Shown: one piece after another, positions 1 to 11,402 of the stretch
How positions within the stretch are numbered: the first letter of the stretch is position 1
Layout of the letters: every line of letters starts with the position of its first letter
Assembly: GCA_964017155.1 (NCBI GenBank)
Contig: OZ024857.1
Coordinates: forward strand, 27,477,101 to 27,541,100
Source: Oasisia sp. SBJ-2009
Lineage: Eukaryota > Annelida > Polychaeta > Sabellida > Siboglinidae
Reading direction: 5' to 3'
DNA: 64,000 nucleotides
The notes under the pieces: model-generated
The model's database searches: none
What the model was told of the DNA's origin: nothing
What the model saw: the letters and a program-made list of their open reading frames with translations, nothing else
Program-made: the position numbers and the translations under genes

Positions 1-171
1 GATTATAGCGATAAATCTGTTGAACGGCATGCCGTCAAAGCGGTGGTCTGTTTTGAACATGTTCCGCATAGTTGTCAGGGCGTCGTGTATGTTTGTGCCG
101 CCCACCGGTTCAGGGAGGGAATCAATTTTCGACTTCAAGTCGACCATATCAACGTACTCTCCAATCTCAAC
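1..171 (-). CDS. vWA domain V8 (type beta), exon B, partial
   Basis: This is the 5' 171 nt of a 259-nt middle vWA exon; its 3' end lies left of the window. It starts in phase 0 with VEIGEYVDMVDL and carries the MIDAS threonine in GGTNIHDAL. It lacks the ITDGED strand only because the window ends. It matches 14753-14923 with about nine substitutions. Confidence 0.88.
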
Positions 172-248
172 CTAAATATTAATATACAATGTGCCCGCAT
201 GAAATGGTAGTGTAGTGGAATACATTTTACCTTCTTAATACGTACTTA

Positions 249-359
249 TTACGGTGTGTGTAAGTATTTATGTTTCTGTGTGTACATGTGCATATGTGCG
301 CGCGCGTGCGTATGTGTATGTGCGTGTGTGCGTATGTGTGTATGTCTAGGTTTGCGCGC

Positions 360-394
<35 letters not shown>

Positions 395-411
395 TGTGTG
401 TGTGTGTTCAG
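249..411. repeat. GT/GTGC-rich microsatellite, beta A-B intron
   Basis: Purine-pyrimidine alternating GT and GC steps fill most of this stretch. The same intron position carries GT-rich tracts at 15011-15221 and 33070-33136. It lies near the edge of the 14.75 kb duplication period. Confidence 0.9.
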
Positions 412-687
412 ACTATGTTTGATTTCACTAACCGACAGTTACATTAACCTAGCGTTTAAATGTATACTTGTCTGATCAAAAACACGAACGATAATCCATA
501 AACATGAAAACAAATATGTCAGTTAAACGTATGGAATACGGATATGTACATTTCTGGAGATAATTTATTATAAGTTATTTTATTTTACGAGAAGCTAGTC
601 ACATGTACTACGAAACGTTGAGCATTTTGTTTGAAAGCGATATATTGAATTACGCGATCGACGGGCGATTTGCTTTCTTTCACTTAC

Positions 688-860
688 CTTTATTTTGGCA
701 CTTTCGTTGAACGCGATGACACCAACTCGAGTCATGTTGTTTGACAGTTCGAATCCCGACACAATTGTCTTGGTAAAATTGAGGACATGCGTGTAATTAT
801 CAGCCATGCTTGCGGAATGATCAATGATCAGAATGACGTCAGCTGGGCATTCTCTCCACG
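688..860 (-). CDS. vWA domain V8 (type beta), exon A
   Basis: The 173-nt first vWA exon enters in phase 1 and leaves in phase 0. It reads WRECPADVILIIDHSASM: a flanking cysteine, the first beta strand and the DxSxS part of the MIDAS metal site (DHSAS). It continues through MTRVGVIAFNE, the edge strand of the Rossmann-like fold. The donor is GTAAGT. The next exon of this domain is 1-171. Confidence 0.92.
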
Positions 861-1865
861 CTGAAACACATTAATAATGTATTTCTGTTCAGAGTTATAC
901 CAAGGATTCTATAGCTTCACTTGTGAAGCTATGATATCCTTGGTTATACTAGCAGCATTGTGTCAATATGCTGACAATTAAGACATTGTTATGAACATTG
1001 TGAATTTGCGAGTTATAAAATGTACAGCAGGTAAATCGATGGTGTTAGGGGTGGCTTATAATTACCAACATTTTCCAAAGCATTCAAACCCTACGCTAGG
1101 TGAAGGGGTCGGGGGTATCCATATGTTTTGTTTTCGTTTCGAGAATCGACATTTATTTTTACCAACACTCGACTGTGTGAATCCGCCAGAAAGAGAGTAT
1201 GTATGAGCGGCGACAGACATCACCTGTAAAAGGCTGTGTTACAATACGTATAATACAATACGTGTTGCAGCCTACTTGCTATTGTTGTATTATTATTGGA
1301 ATTTATTTTATTAAAGACAATAATTGACATTTTAGTGTATTCGTGCCAAGCAAAGACCGCACTCTTGGAACGCTACCGAAAATGTTAACACTTACAAATG
1401 ACTCTTAGCAATACGTATTTAGGCTTCAACACCACACAGTGAATCAGCATTCTGAGTTATGCTACTTTGAGGAAGTATATGTACACCACGAGCCTTTTAT
1501 CAAACTTTATCATAGTTAATGATATATAATTGCCATTACTTAGGCGTTCGACAAATCATTTTGCACAATTGCAGTTCGAAAATTCGATCACCAGATTTGT
1601 AAAAGTATGTAGCACGCGGGTACAGTCATATTTGTTTGGACTTTTACGTCGTTTTATTTTAAAACCACATATCATGAAAACATGAAAACAATTGATAATG
1701 GTGCTGAATAAAAGTGCTAATTTATATAGCGTATGGGGCATGATGATTCAGTGAACATTTTTATTGAAAAGATAGACGACTCCATGATGCAATTTTAGTA
1801 TAAAAGTAACGTAAACAATTTATCCCGTCAACCACCCGAATAACACGATTGTGTATAACATTAAC
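861..1865. other. Intron between V7 and V8, no feature recognised
   Basis: This AT-rich intron aligns with 15671-16630 in the second copy, with small indels. A short inverted repeat (tatagcttcacttgtgaagcta, centred near 920) is present only here. I see no coding potential or mobile-element ends. Confidence 0.6.
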
Positions 1866-1991
1866 CTGCACAAGTGTCCTGGATGACTTCTGCAGACAAC
1901 GGCGCCAGATCATCTGCTGACGGCCTGACCAGCGCATACTCAGGCTTCGAGGCCATGTCCTCGATTTGAGCCGTGTTTACTTGTCCTATTC
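1866..1991 (-). CDS. vWA domain V7 (type alpha), exon C
   Basis: The 126-nt last vWA exon is phase 1 to phase 1. It starts GIGQVNTAQIEDMAS and ends VIQDTCA. The closing cysteine probably pairs with the ECPAD cysteine of exon A, as in matrilin-type vWA domains. PSADDLAPL is the conserved middle part. Confidence 0.92.
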
Positions 1992-2064
1992 CTGAAAGAA
2001 AGTGAAGAGACACTACTGTTGAGCAGACATGTTGCTCAGGAAATTTGTTTGACTTTTAACAACT

Positions 2065-2065
<1 letters not shown>

Positions 2066-2101
<36 letters not shown>
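2066..2101. repeat. (AAT)n microsatellite
   Basis: A run of about 12 AAT units lies in the alpha B-C intron. The second copy has a shorter interrupted run at 16829-16858, and the third copy (near 34620) lacks it. Confidence 0.9.
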
Positions 2102-2102
<1 letters not shown>

Positions 2103-2421
2103 GTTGTCCTCAAAGTCCACATTAAAACGCGACAACAATACAATGCTCTAATATATGTCTGCGAAGTTTATTCGTATTAATCTAGTCTCCATGTAGCTTA
2201 AAGTTGCGTTAATTTTCAGTTGTTCACCCTTTTGTAAGAATTGACCATTTGGTAGGTAGATGAGTCAGTATTGGAAAGACTATTGTTTATTGAGATGAGT
2301 TGATTGTGAGATGTATAGTTGTCGGACAAATTCACACATCAACACGGGAAAGAATTGTTTCAGTAACTAATTACTAGTGTGAAGAATTTACCTGGATATG
2401 TCATTAGCCTTCTGTGCTTAC

Positions 2422-2680
2422 CTATAGAGATGACCACTATGCCGTCAGCGTGAGCGTCACTGGCCGCTGATTGCACTAATGCAGGTTGCGGATCAACCCC
2501 GTCCGTGATGACGATTGCGATTAATCTTTTGTACGGTTTTCCATCGAAGCGGTGGTCTACCTTAAACATGTCTCTCATCTTCTCCAGCGCTTCATGTATG
2601 TTTGTTCTGCCCGCCGGACGAGGGAGGGAGTCGATTTTCGACATTAAGTCGACTACGTCACGGTAGTCCCCAATATGCAC
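2422..2680 (-). CDS. vWA domain V7 (type alpha), exon B
   Basis: The complete 259-nt middle exon is phase 0 to phase 1. It opens VHIGDYRDVVDLMSKIDSL, carries the MIDAS threonine in GRTNIHEAL, and the second acidic MIDAS residue in AIVITDGVD, then GIVVISIG. It is nearly identical to 17172-17430; a lysine in MFKVDH replaces the asparagine of that copy. Confidence 0.93.
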
Positions 2681-3646
2681 CTGGATGTTTAAATTACATT
2701 AGTAAAGTTAAAATTCCATATATACGGATGCGACATGCGGATACGGCTACGATTTACGGATGCGACAAGCGTCGTGCGTCTTGAGGGATTCCATACATTG
2801 CGGAACGCACTGCATTTGGCTCAAATTTTGACAGCGCCGCGATATGGAAGCACTGTACGTGTGATTCCGTTATTTATTATTAGTTTATTTTTTGCAACCA
2901 GCATTTCTAAGTGTCGTATCTCAGAGACCAGTCCGTTCATATGCACGCACAAACATTGTAAAAGATATATGGAATAGACAAATATGTATAAAAAAGGTAC
3001 GTTTACATATCATATTATATTTAAGAATTGTATTATAATAAGTAACTTATTAATATACATATATAATGACTAACATATTAAGTTAAGCGCGTAAATAATT
3101 ATATTACAATCATTTTATCATAACAAATAATAATACATACATAATAATACATGAAATAAATTAAAAACAAAATATGTACGTAACACGCGCTTGAATTTCT
3201 TGTCCGGTTCGTATACGGATACGTTTTGAATCGCTACATGGACCGATTCAGTTTGTTCGGTCGGTCGGTCGGTCGGTCGGTCGGTCGGTCGGTCGGTCGG
3301 GCGGTCGGTCGGTCGGTCGGTCGGTCGGTCGGTCGGTCGGTCGGTCGGTCGGTCGGTCGGTCGGTCGGTCGGTCGGTCGGTCGGTCGGTCGGTCGGTCGG
3401 TCGGTCGGTCGGTCGGTCGGTCGGTCGGTCGGTCGGTCGGTCGGTCGGTCGGTCGGTCGGTCGGTCGGTCGGTCGGTCGGTCGGTCGGTCGGTCGGTCGG
3501 TCGGTCGGTCGGTCGGTCGGTCGGTCGGTCGGTCGGTCGGTCGGTCGGTCGGTCGGTCGGTCGGTCGGTCGGTCGGTCGGTCGGTCGGTCGGTCGGTCGG
3601 TCGTGGATGGGTGGAAATGTATGTAATTTCCTTTGCTTTAATTTAC
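2681..3646. other. Alpha A-B intron with tetranucleotide tract
   Basis: The intron holds the GGTC tract at 3257-3603 and an AT-rich part at 2980-3180. A stretch at 2726-2765 repeats forms of 'gatgcga' and 'atacgg'. Nothing codes. The same layout recurs at 17431-18331, and with different tetranucleotides at 35224-36217. Confidence 0.7.
3257..3603. repeat. (TCGG)n tetranucleotide tract, 347 bp
   Basis: About 87 nearly perfect TCGG units with one visible interruption near 3300. All frames stay open because the unit contains no stop, which produces a spurious SVGR-repeat reading frame. The second copy has about 70 units (18010-18288). Confidence 0.98.
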
Positions 3647-3819
3647 CTTTATATCTGCCTTTTCGTTGAAGACTACGACACCAACTCTTGTCTGAGTGTC
3701 GGACAATTGGAAACTTGATATAAACTTCTTGGCGAAGTTAAGGACCTTTGTGTAATAATCACGCATGCTGTATGAATGGTCAATGATCAATATGACGTCA
3801 GCAGGACATTCGTTCTCCG
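3647..3819 (-). CDS. vWA domain V7 (type alpha), exon A
   Basis: The exon reads ENECPADVILIIDHSYSM and later TRVGVVVFNEKADIK, leaving in phase 0 before a GTAAAT donor. The MIDAS motif is DHSYS. It follows EGF34 (5035-5148) in the transcript, so this is where a new super-repeat begins. Confidence 0.92.
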
Positions 3820-3872
3820 CTGAAATCCAACATTTTCATGTCATTCGGGAATAACACTTCTATAATCGAGTA

Positions 3873-3998
3873 AGTGTGCGTGTGCGTGTGCGTGTGCGTG
3901 TGCGTGTGCGTGTGCGTGCGCGTGCGCGTGCGCGTGCGCGTGCGCGTGCGCGTGCGCGTGCGCGTGCGCGTGAGCGTGAGCGTGAGTGTGTGTGTGGG
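3873..3998. repeat. GTGTGC/GTGCGC alternating microsatellite
   Basis: The tract runs from GTGTGC to GTGCGC hexamers and ends in GAGCGT units. The second copy holds a much shorter version at 18561-18625. Confidence 0.92.
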
Positions 3999-4287
3999 TT
4001 CGATTATTTAGTTATGTTTTGCGTTTATATTAAACAGCTTGTACTCCAAACCTAAACGTTCAAAGACTAACCCATTATCCCACTAATTTAACATAAATGT
4101 TCACTTTTCGAAATCTCAGTATATCAAGTGTTCCTTATGCTGTAAGTGTAACAATTTATTATGCTAAATAGAACATACAATATGAACTGGTGAATTATGT
4201 GATATTATGTAAGCATAAAGCAAATACTACCCACAAATTACAACATTCACTGGGATAAATAAATAAAATGGAAGGTATATTTACATA

Positions 4288-4290
<3 letters not shown>

Positions 4291-4348
<58 letters not shown>
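4291..4348. repeat. (TA)n tract marking an empty LINE site
   Basis: A 58-bp TA run is followed by tagtgggtgggggtcgg. In the second copy the sequence just after the corresponding TA run is split by an RTE-like LINE (19035-22553), so this is the unoccupied site. Confidence 0.92.
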
Positions 4349-4351
<3 letters not shown>

Positions 4352-4498
4352 GGTGGGGGTCGGTCACATTGAATTTCAGGTGACCTAGTGGCGGAGTGAC
4401 CCCCACCGATTTGGTGTCGATGTAAAATATAGTGTAAAGAGAACTGTTAATACCGGTCATTGTTAATGTGTTAGAATTTGTAAGACCTCTTAGCAAGA

Positions 4499-4750
<252 letters not shown>

Positions 4751-5034
4751 AAGTAATATCACATTTCAGATGAGAACGGTCAAAAGAGAAACAACGTGTA
4801 ACAGTGACACTACATTTTTAGATCATAATTGTATGCAGTTCTACCAAACATGTTACACATATAGTACTGCGGACATGCTTGATTGACTGTGATTGAAGTT
4901 TCGGTTACAATGCACTCGTCCAATACAGTAAGCTTTATTTTGGTACTCCTTCAAAGAAATGTAAGAACGACTCGATTGTGCATCCTTTACGTTTTACATT
5001 CCGCGGAGAAGCTATACACGATATTAGCACCAAC

Positions 5035-5148
5035 CTGTCTCGCAGTTGAAGCCGGTGTATCCGTCCACGCATGTGCAGTTGTAGGCATTTACGTCGTCGT
5101 TGCACGTGGCTCCATTCTTACACGGATGACTGTTACATTCGTTGATAT
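5035..5148 (-). CDS. EGF-like exon 34
   Basis: 114 nt, phase 1-1. It reads [16 protein letters not shown] and ends YTGFNCET. It has the calcium-binding D-I-N-E-C start, the CNSHPC O-glucose consensus, the CKNGATC O-fucose consensus, and [10 protein letters not shown], which fits the Asp/Asn hydroxylation pattern. Counterparts are exons 29 and 24. It is the last EGF before V7. Confidence 0.94.
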
Positions 5149-5674
5149 CTGAATCAAAGAGTGTTACTTTAATCGTGTTAACACTCAGTTACTAAGCGGT
5201 AAAATGTGTTCTGAATGTTAGTCATGTACTTAAGAGCATGACGCAATTGGGCAGCGTCAAAGACGAATGGCAAATATAAAACAACACTAGATGAAAATGT
5301 GACAAATACTCGAAGAATGTCATAAACCTAAGTGAAGATAATGGTTGTTCGGTGGTAACTTCGGAAACTATATGCTCATATATGATGATAAGTCACACGT
5401 GACCACAAGAACGTTACAACATACATTGAAAACAATGAAAATGATAACGACGATGGTGAAGACATTACTTGAAAACTCTCGACTATACTGTCCAACGGCC
5501 AACATTTTAATGTAAGTCTGTACCACGCGTGCCTGTTAGTCAAACACGACGTTGAAGTGTCGTGCTTGACGTATGCGCTTTATTCAGACATCAACGAATG
5601 TATATATGCAATTGAGGCGAAACCGCGTTAAAATACGCCATAGCTATTATAGATAAACGTGATAAAAGTTCATA

Positions 5675-6245
5675 GGGGAGACCGGGGCTAGTTGTAACAA
5701 AAACTATATATTTCAGGATTGCGGGTACGTTTCTTAACCGATCGAAATGTTTGTCATGCCAGAGGTTGCTCACATAACTCCCGAAGATAACAGGTGCATA
5801 AATAAATGTCTGGTTTATTACATATTTCAGGCATAACGCGTTATATAAGGTGTCCTAATTTGTCATAAGTTACATCGGTACGAGGCTAGTTGTAACAAAA
5901 ACCTTTCAGGATTGCGGGTGACTTTCTTAACCGGTCGAAACTGTTTTCATCCCAATAGGTCCTCACATATGTGCAGCAGATAATTGGTGCATAACTAAAA
6001 TCCTGGCTTATTACATATGTTTGGCATAATGAGTTATATGAGGTGTCCTAGAGTATAACAAGTTACCAAGGTATGGTAGTATATGGTTTTTTTAATGGCA
6101 TAATTTTATGACATTTCGACGGATTTACGTGGCATTATACATGAAACGCTCAAATCTATTAATTAACATGCTGTCATCTTGCTGAATAGTTTGCACTATA
6201 TGTTTTGTGTACAAACCTTTTGTTACAACTAGCCTCGGTCTCCCC
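5675..6245. mobile_element. MITE-like element with 28-bp terminal inverted repeats
   Basis: The ends (5675-5702 and 6218-6245) are inverted repeats beginning GGGGAGACCG, with one visible mismatch. Inside, a unit of about 205 bp containing ggctagttgtaacaaaaa and ttcaggattgcgggt is repeated twice (from 5687 and from 5884). No transposase is present. It occupies the intron between EGF33 and EGF34. The second copy carries it at 23933-24499, but the third copy (41025-41619) does not. I could not fix a target duplication, so the superfamily is unknown. Confidence 0.75.
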
Positions 6246-6388
6246 AACATGGTCAAAATAGGTAGCCTTTTCAATTAAAGCTATGGCTTTCGTTTGCTCC
6301 TTCTTGTAACAGTTCGACAGCCCCGTCTATGACGACACCACGCAATGGGCACCCAAAACGGGAATATCATAATGATATGACGACATAC

Positions 6389-6498
6389 CAGTCTCGCAAT
6401 TGGTGCCGTTGTAGCCATCCAAGAGCAGTTGTAGGCGTCAACTTCATCATTACACCTAGCTCCATTCTCACACGGACGACTGTTACATTCGTTGATGC
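6389..6498 (-). pseudogene. EGF-like exon 33 with 4-bp deletion (frameshift)
   Basis: Splice borders are intact, but the exon is 110 nt instead of 114. Four bases are missing near 6421 compared with 24643-24756, after YNCS. The second half shifts frame and loses the fifth and sixth cysteines. The first codon is also changed (Gly for Asp in the D-I-N-E-C start). If included, it would shift everything downstream. If skipped, the frame survives, because both flanking introns are phase 1. Confidence 0.88.
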
Positions 6499-6908
6499 CT
6501 GAAAGCAAATTGTGACACATCATTTATTGTATAGCGCAATATTACTAGAGTACTCCTTCTTGATACAATATGAAACATAGCAACGGTCATAATGTATGTT
6601 AATGTATATGATCTGAACATATATTACATTAACATAGTGAAATGTTAACAGAACATCTGGTAGGTCTTTTTGTGAGAATGAAGTCGGGAAAGGTTTAAGA
6701 GAATCAAAAAAGAGTAACGTTAGTATGCAGTATCGGTATCAAGATTTCATCGATGACATTTATGCATATTTACGAATCTACGCGAAAAAGACATATTTCT
6801 AAAACCGGTTATTACTGTCAGATTTCCTTCAGCTAGATATTAAATCCGCGTATTATAACACTATATAATTATAAATGTTGGATTAGGTACTGGTGTCGAT
6901 AAACCTAC

Positions 6909-7022
6909 CAGTTTCGCAGTTGTATCCAGTGTAACCATCGAGGCACGCGCAGTTGTAGGAACCGTCTGTGTTGTTACATGTAGCTCCATTCATGCATGGA
7001 AAAGTCAAGCACCGGTCGAAGT
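6909..7022 (-). CDS. EGF-like exon 32
   Basis: 114 nt. It starts [16 protein letters not shown] and ends YTGYNCET: the hydrophobic 'L' type (CLTFPC), without the O-glucose serine but with the O-fucose [16 protein letters not shown] keeps the hydroxylation spacing. Asp-Phe-Asp-Arg replaces the usual calcium-site residues D-I-D-E. Confidence 0.93.
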
Positions 7023-7601
7023 CTGTGAAATTAATAATACGTCAATGGAGGCGATTTATTTGCATAGCTGCACATTACTTTTTTACGAACATCGAATTAC
7101 GGGATCGTTACATATTACTCGCCAATTGTAAGTAAATAATTGTAACACTTCTCTAGTGCCTATATCTTTAAAAAGTCAAGGCCAGAAGCGTAAAAACAAA
7201 TATCTGTTTAGTATTAACAATGCCCAATACTGTGTTTTAGTCTTATTTCATCTAAATAGCTCTTGTAATTTAGCGCTTGTTTCACATGATCAAAAAACCA
7301 GACGACGCATCAGCAAGTATTATGGTATTGAAAGTTAATTCTGCACGTGTATATGCACATCAATTAAGGTGATTACAGAATATACGAATATGTGCTCGAC
7401 TGACGATTGTATCACATACATTGCTTCTTCAGGTCCGCAGATAACGTAAACCAATTGGTGTGTGACATTGAGAATTACAGTAGCCCTACACCAAAACCAT
7501 TCACTCGGGCGTTCTCTCATAGAAGCTATGACAATTTATCCAATCTTGGTGTCATCACAAAAACAATGGAATCAGTCCCTTGAAAACCAAGATAAGACTT
7601 T
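7023..7601. other. Intron part, no feature recognised
   Basis: The sequence matches 25307-25528 and 26203-26560 in the second copy, where it is split by the 674-bp insert 25529-26202. I see no coding or element structure here. Confidence 0.6.
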
Positions 7602-8128
7602 ACAACAATAATGTCATCATCATCATCATCATCATGTCGGTCGCGAAGCGACAAAGACTGCTTCAATCACTTGAATGTTGCTCTCCATAGCGGAAGATAA
7701 GATCGAGCAGCGCGGTCCTTGCTAACCCGGGCGACGGCCGATCCGGTATGAAGTTTCGTGCAGTTGTGCATTTCATGGAAGCTGCTAGCAAAAAGTGTTG
7801 AAGTGCCGCTGGCTTTTGCAAGTTACTAGCGACACTCTCTCGGGGAACACATAGAGGTCTCACACCAGCAAGAACATGTCAAGACAGGCGCAAACTATTT
7901 GTCCCTGCAGTGGCTGGTCGAGAGATGTCGGAGTTCCATACACCAACCGCCCTTGATGCTAACACAGTGACATGGTTTTCTGGTTAGGGTTTGCTCCCTT
8001 AGCCTTCGGTTCTGACAAGAACCTGTACCACAAGGCAGTGGTTTACAACTCTGCATGGCAGGGGCGTCAAACTCCCTGAGTTATTACAGTACCTGGGGTA
8101 CTGCAACACCTACATACAACAATAATGT
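7602..8128 (-). mobile_element. Internally deleted RTE-like LINE derivative with 13-bp target duplication
   Basis: The element (7615-8115) is flanked by direct repeats acaacaataatgt at 7602-7614 and 8116-8128. The second copy has one unfilled site, near 26562. On the minus strand it holds about 440 nt matching the LINE 5' end (as 19035-19470), joined directly to the last about 60 nt of the LINE 3' end and an ATG-repeat tail. The join falls at a shared TGGA. It carries no endonuclease or reverse transcriptase, so it must have been copied by proteins from full elements. Confidence 0.88.
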
Positions 8129-8575
8129 ATAGAATATCTTACTGAATGGTTCAGATTGTTGGCGAGTGGTTAAAGGGGGCATGGCAAAGATCGAAACCTT
8201 CCACAATCGATGTTTGAGAAAGATCTGCCGGAAATTCTGGCCCAATAAAATATCTAACGTGGAACTCCACAAGAAGCGGGCTGTAACACTGCTATCCTGG
8301 AAAATAAACGCCGACGATTGAGTTGGCTAGGTCAGGTCCTGAGAATGCCTAATGAAAGTATCCCCAAAGTTGTCCTAAGTTGGACGCCACCAAGAAGAAG
8401 GAAGCCAGGACGACCAAAGACAACATGGCGAAAAACAGTAATGGCGGAGCTACGCGACATGGGGCTCTCATGGGGCGAGGCTCAGGCCATAGCAAAGGAG
8501 GAAACGGAGGAATATTTTGTTGTTGTAGCCGTATATCCTACTGGGGATGAAGACGATAAGTAATTAGGTAAGTAA
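8129..8575 (+). pseudogene. 5'-truncated LINE, reverse transcriptase C-terminal fragment
   Basis: The plus strand encodes LSWLGQVLRMPNESIPKV, then PRRRKPGRPKTTWRKTV, the C-terminal region typical of non-LTR retrotransposon polyproteins. A 2-nt deletion near 8275 breaks the upstream frame compared with 26705-26730. It ends in gaagacgataagtaatta. The same fragment occurs in the second copy at 26571-27014, so it predates that duplication. It is a different family from the LINE at 19035. Confidence 0.78.
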
Positions 8576-8999
8576 TATGCAATCTGTTGTGTTGGAACTT
8601 GGGTCACTCGACAGGTTATGCCACTTAGGCTTAAAAACAGATGCCGTACCTCAGCTCTCATAGGAATACAAATGTGTATACAACTAATTGCGCCCGGTCA
8701 GCAAAAAGTATCGTTATGGGAGGAATACAACTAAGGCATTAATAGTGATTGTTCATTTATGAAGAGTAAAGGGTTCAACACATTGATAATACATGTCCTT
8801 ACTTTACCACGTAGTAATGCGTAATGCCATCTACACTTTCTTGATTAATGCATATCAGCTTCACACGGTATTCTCCCCAATGTCGTCGGGTCAGCTATCG
8901 TAGAATATGCTACGGCATGGAATAATGCGAGAGGTCACTTGTTACAACTTTAAACTGTGACATGTTTAGTGGTGGAGGAATACTGATATTAAAACATAC

Positions 9000-9113
9000 A
9001 CATCTCGCAATTGGTGCCGGTGTAGCTTTCCAAACATGTGCATTTGTAGGCGTTAACTTCATCAATGCACGTAGCTCCGTTCATGCACGGATGACTGTCG
9101 CATTCTTTGATGT
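9000..9113 (-). CDS. EGF-like exon 31
   Basis: 114 nt. It starts [15 protein letters not shown] and ends YTGTNCEM. Glutamate-lysine changes weaken the calcium-site start, and CLESYTG has serine where other copies have glycine after the fifth cysteine. The donor follows gcgagatgt rather than gcgagactg. It is identical or nearly so to exon 26. Confidence 0.9.
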
Positions 9114-10340
9114 CTGCAACAAAAAACAGCAACACATCGTTCGATTGTATATTCGTTAACAGACCATTAATACAGTCTAAGCCATTCCAATTGCAATCAA
9201 CGATATAACGCGCGTAGCCTAATTAATTATTGTTCAGATTGGAACATTCCAAGGAAATCTTGCAATTCCCAGTGGTTGGCATATTGAGTTACACTCCCGA
9301 CCTTTCATGAATAAACGTCTAGGGTTTATTTGCCCATAAGGAATGTGGTATCGCGTGGAATACCATTGTTTCCTGAAACTAATGTAAAACAATATGCCAG
9401 CTGATATGCTGATTTATCATATTCGCTACGTGACAACGCTATATTTACAACAAAGGTCTTACTCTCACACAATGCGTTATGTGGCATTAACTTCTCTTTT
9501 ACAATTATGACGTGAACAAGATTCGGCAACGCAAACGAAAGTGATAAATACTATTTTCAGTTTGATGACTGGCGAATATTATCGATTGTAGTTGTGAAAC
9601 ACAAATTAAGTATCTTCTCAAAATATTCTAGTGCCCTGATATAACACAGTACTCTTCTTGATTGTAGTTACCATTTATCAGTTTTATTAATTATCTTAGG
9701 TGCATAATCTTACGCAATATTGCCTATTGTTTCTCTTTAGTTGCGCTACCAAATATATTACATAAATTACGCATAAGTGATTATATACGCACGCGCATAC
9801 GCGCACGCACGCTCACACATGCACGTGCACAGACACATCAAACAGTTGTATACTGCTAGTTTACGTATTCAGCAATTTATAGGAAGGTGGACTGGTTATT
9901 TGACACAAACAAAATTTGGAAACTGTCAATGATAGCAGACGCAGAAAACACCAAGGCCTAGACATCTTACAAAGCCCGGTAGTTGGGAAACTGCGTGATC
10001 GGAATTTAAAGAAAACAACAAGGAACTACGCAATGGGAGAGAGTTTCAGTAATACAGCAGGACATCGCTTAAAAAAACGAATCACGAGGATAAACTGGTA
10101 CGAACCAAACTAGATGCAAACGGCGCCAAAGCTAATATACACGGATATATTGCACAACGCAATGACAATGATAACGGAGATGATGAAAATATATAAAATA
10201 AAATAGCCGCCTCTTTAAGTTATAAGAAAAGAACACTAATCAGTCTCAAAGTCAATACACCATTCCACTTTTCAAAAGATTAATTGACACGACATATAGC
10301 TATAGTGTGTATATAACATCTTAATGACACTTAAACATAC
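9114..10340. other. Intron EGF30-EGF31, nothing recognised but a CG-rich patch
   Basis: It is AT-rich, with an alternating GCAC/GCGC patch at 9787-9835. It matches 27499-28709 almost throughout. A 65-codon open stretch at 9916-10113 is also present in the second copy but shows no family motif or splice context, so I do not call it. Confidence 0.55.
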
Positions 10341-10454
10341 CGATATTGCAATTGTAGCCCATGTAGCCTTCCACGCACACACAGTTGTAGGAGTCGCCGT
10401 CGGTATGACATCTACCTCCATTCTTGCACGGAAATGTCAAGCACTGGTCGATGT
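10341..10454 (-). CDS. EGF-like exon 30
   Basis: 114 nt. It starts DIDQCLTFPCKNGGRC and ends YMGYNCNI. The fourth residue pattern D-I-D-Q-C fits a calcium site. Arg-Cys replaces the Thr-Cys of exon 25, so this copy has lost the O-fucose consensus that exon 25 keeps. It directly follows V6 in the transcript. Confidence 0.92.
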
Positions 10455-11402
10455 CTGGGAAACGATGTTTTTAATGAAACACAATACAAATTAATGTCAT
10501 CTTGAGTATCAAGAAACATACTTTTAAAGCACAATTAATTCACCCAAAACATTATGGAAGCAGTTCATGCATACATCGGAGAATGCGGATGCGAAATTAA
10601 CAGTAGTAGAACATACTAATGCGATTATTTTATCAATGTTAAAGAAAATAGTACACCGCGCACTATTAAAGGGAATAGCAACACCTAATGCTTGAATATT
10701 CATATTATAGTACATGCTTTTATGTATTTCCATACCCGCCAAGTAAACATAAATAAATGAAATAAACGAATTAGAAATTCCACACTTTATGCAGTGCCAG
10801 TGGATATGTTCGAATATGTATATATTTCGCTGCGCTTTCTGGATGCCCAATTGTGACGTCAGACAGGACACATACTGGCATCAGGCGCACTGTTTCTTTG
10901 CATTGAGAGCATGTTTACAAGGATAATTCTTTGGTCGAAACGTCAAAATGAGTTAGTGTGCGATATTCCGATATACCACATTATAGCGAAGATGCATATT
11001 TCAAAATTTCATTTATCACGATTTGTTTTCAAGTGTAATAACAATTATAATAAACATAAATAAGAGTGCAAACAATATGAATGGTTCGAACCGGTGTCCT
11101 ACCGATTATAAAAGCGAACGCAAAACAAAAGCCACGATACCACGTGATCGCCAGGTTAATTAATGTTCAGCTTTCCCCGAGGATCGCTATGCTGACGGGC
11201 TTAAGACCGCATTTTTCTACTAATGTATAGTTATTAATTTGTTAAAGTTGTAAAATGTTACATACATACTTAATCTTGATGTGTACATGGAAAACGAATT
11301 TTAGGTTACGTCTTGATTCTATTCCCTTTAAATCAATACCATTCCAGTTTAGCCGATGTCGAATAAGAAAAAGATCATACATTTTTATGTAACGCCACTT
11401 AC
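10455..11402. other. Intron V6-EGF30, nothing recognised
   Basis: It aligns to 28824-29623. An unspliced 115-codon open stretch at 10524-10871 recurs there in altered form but has no recognisable domain. I see no element ends. Confidence 0.5.

Noticed and set aside
3257..3603. CRISPR-like regular repeats
   Set aside because: Unit of four bases with no spacers in animal DNA; simple tandem repeat.
3226..3669. Long open frame of S-V-G-R repeats
   Set aside because: It is a translation of the TCGG tract, open in every frame; no splice or start context, and it differs between copies.
10524..10871. 115-codon minus-strand frame in the intron after V6
   Set aside because: No domain, no splice borders that fit, and changed length in the second copy.
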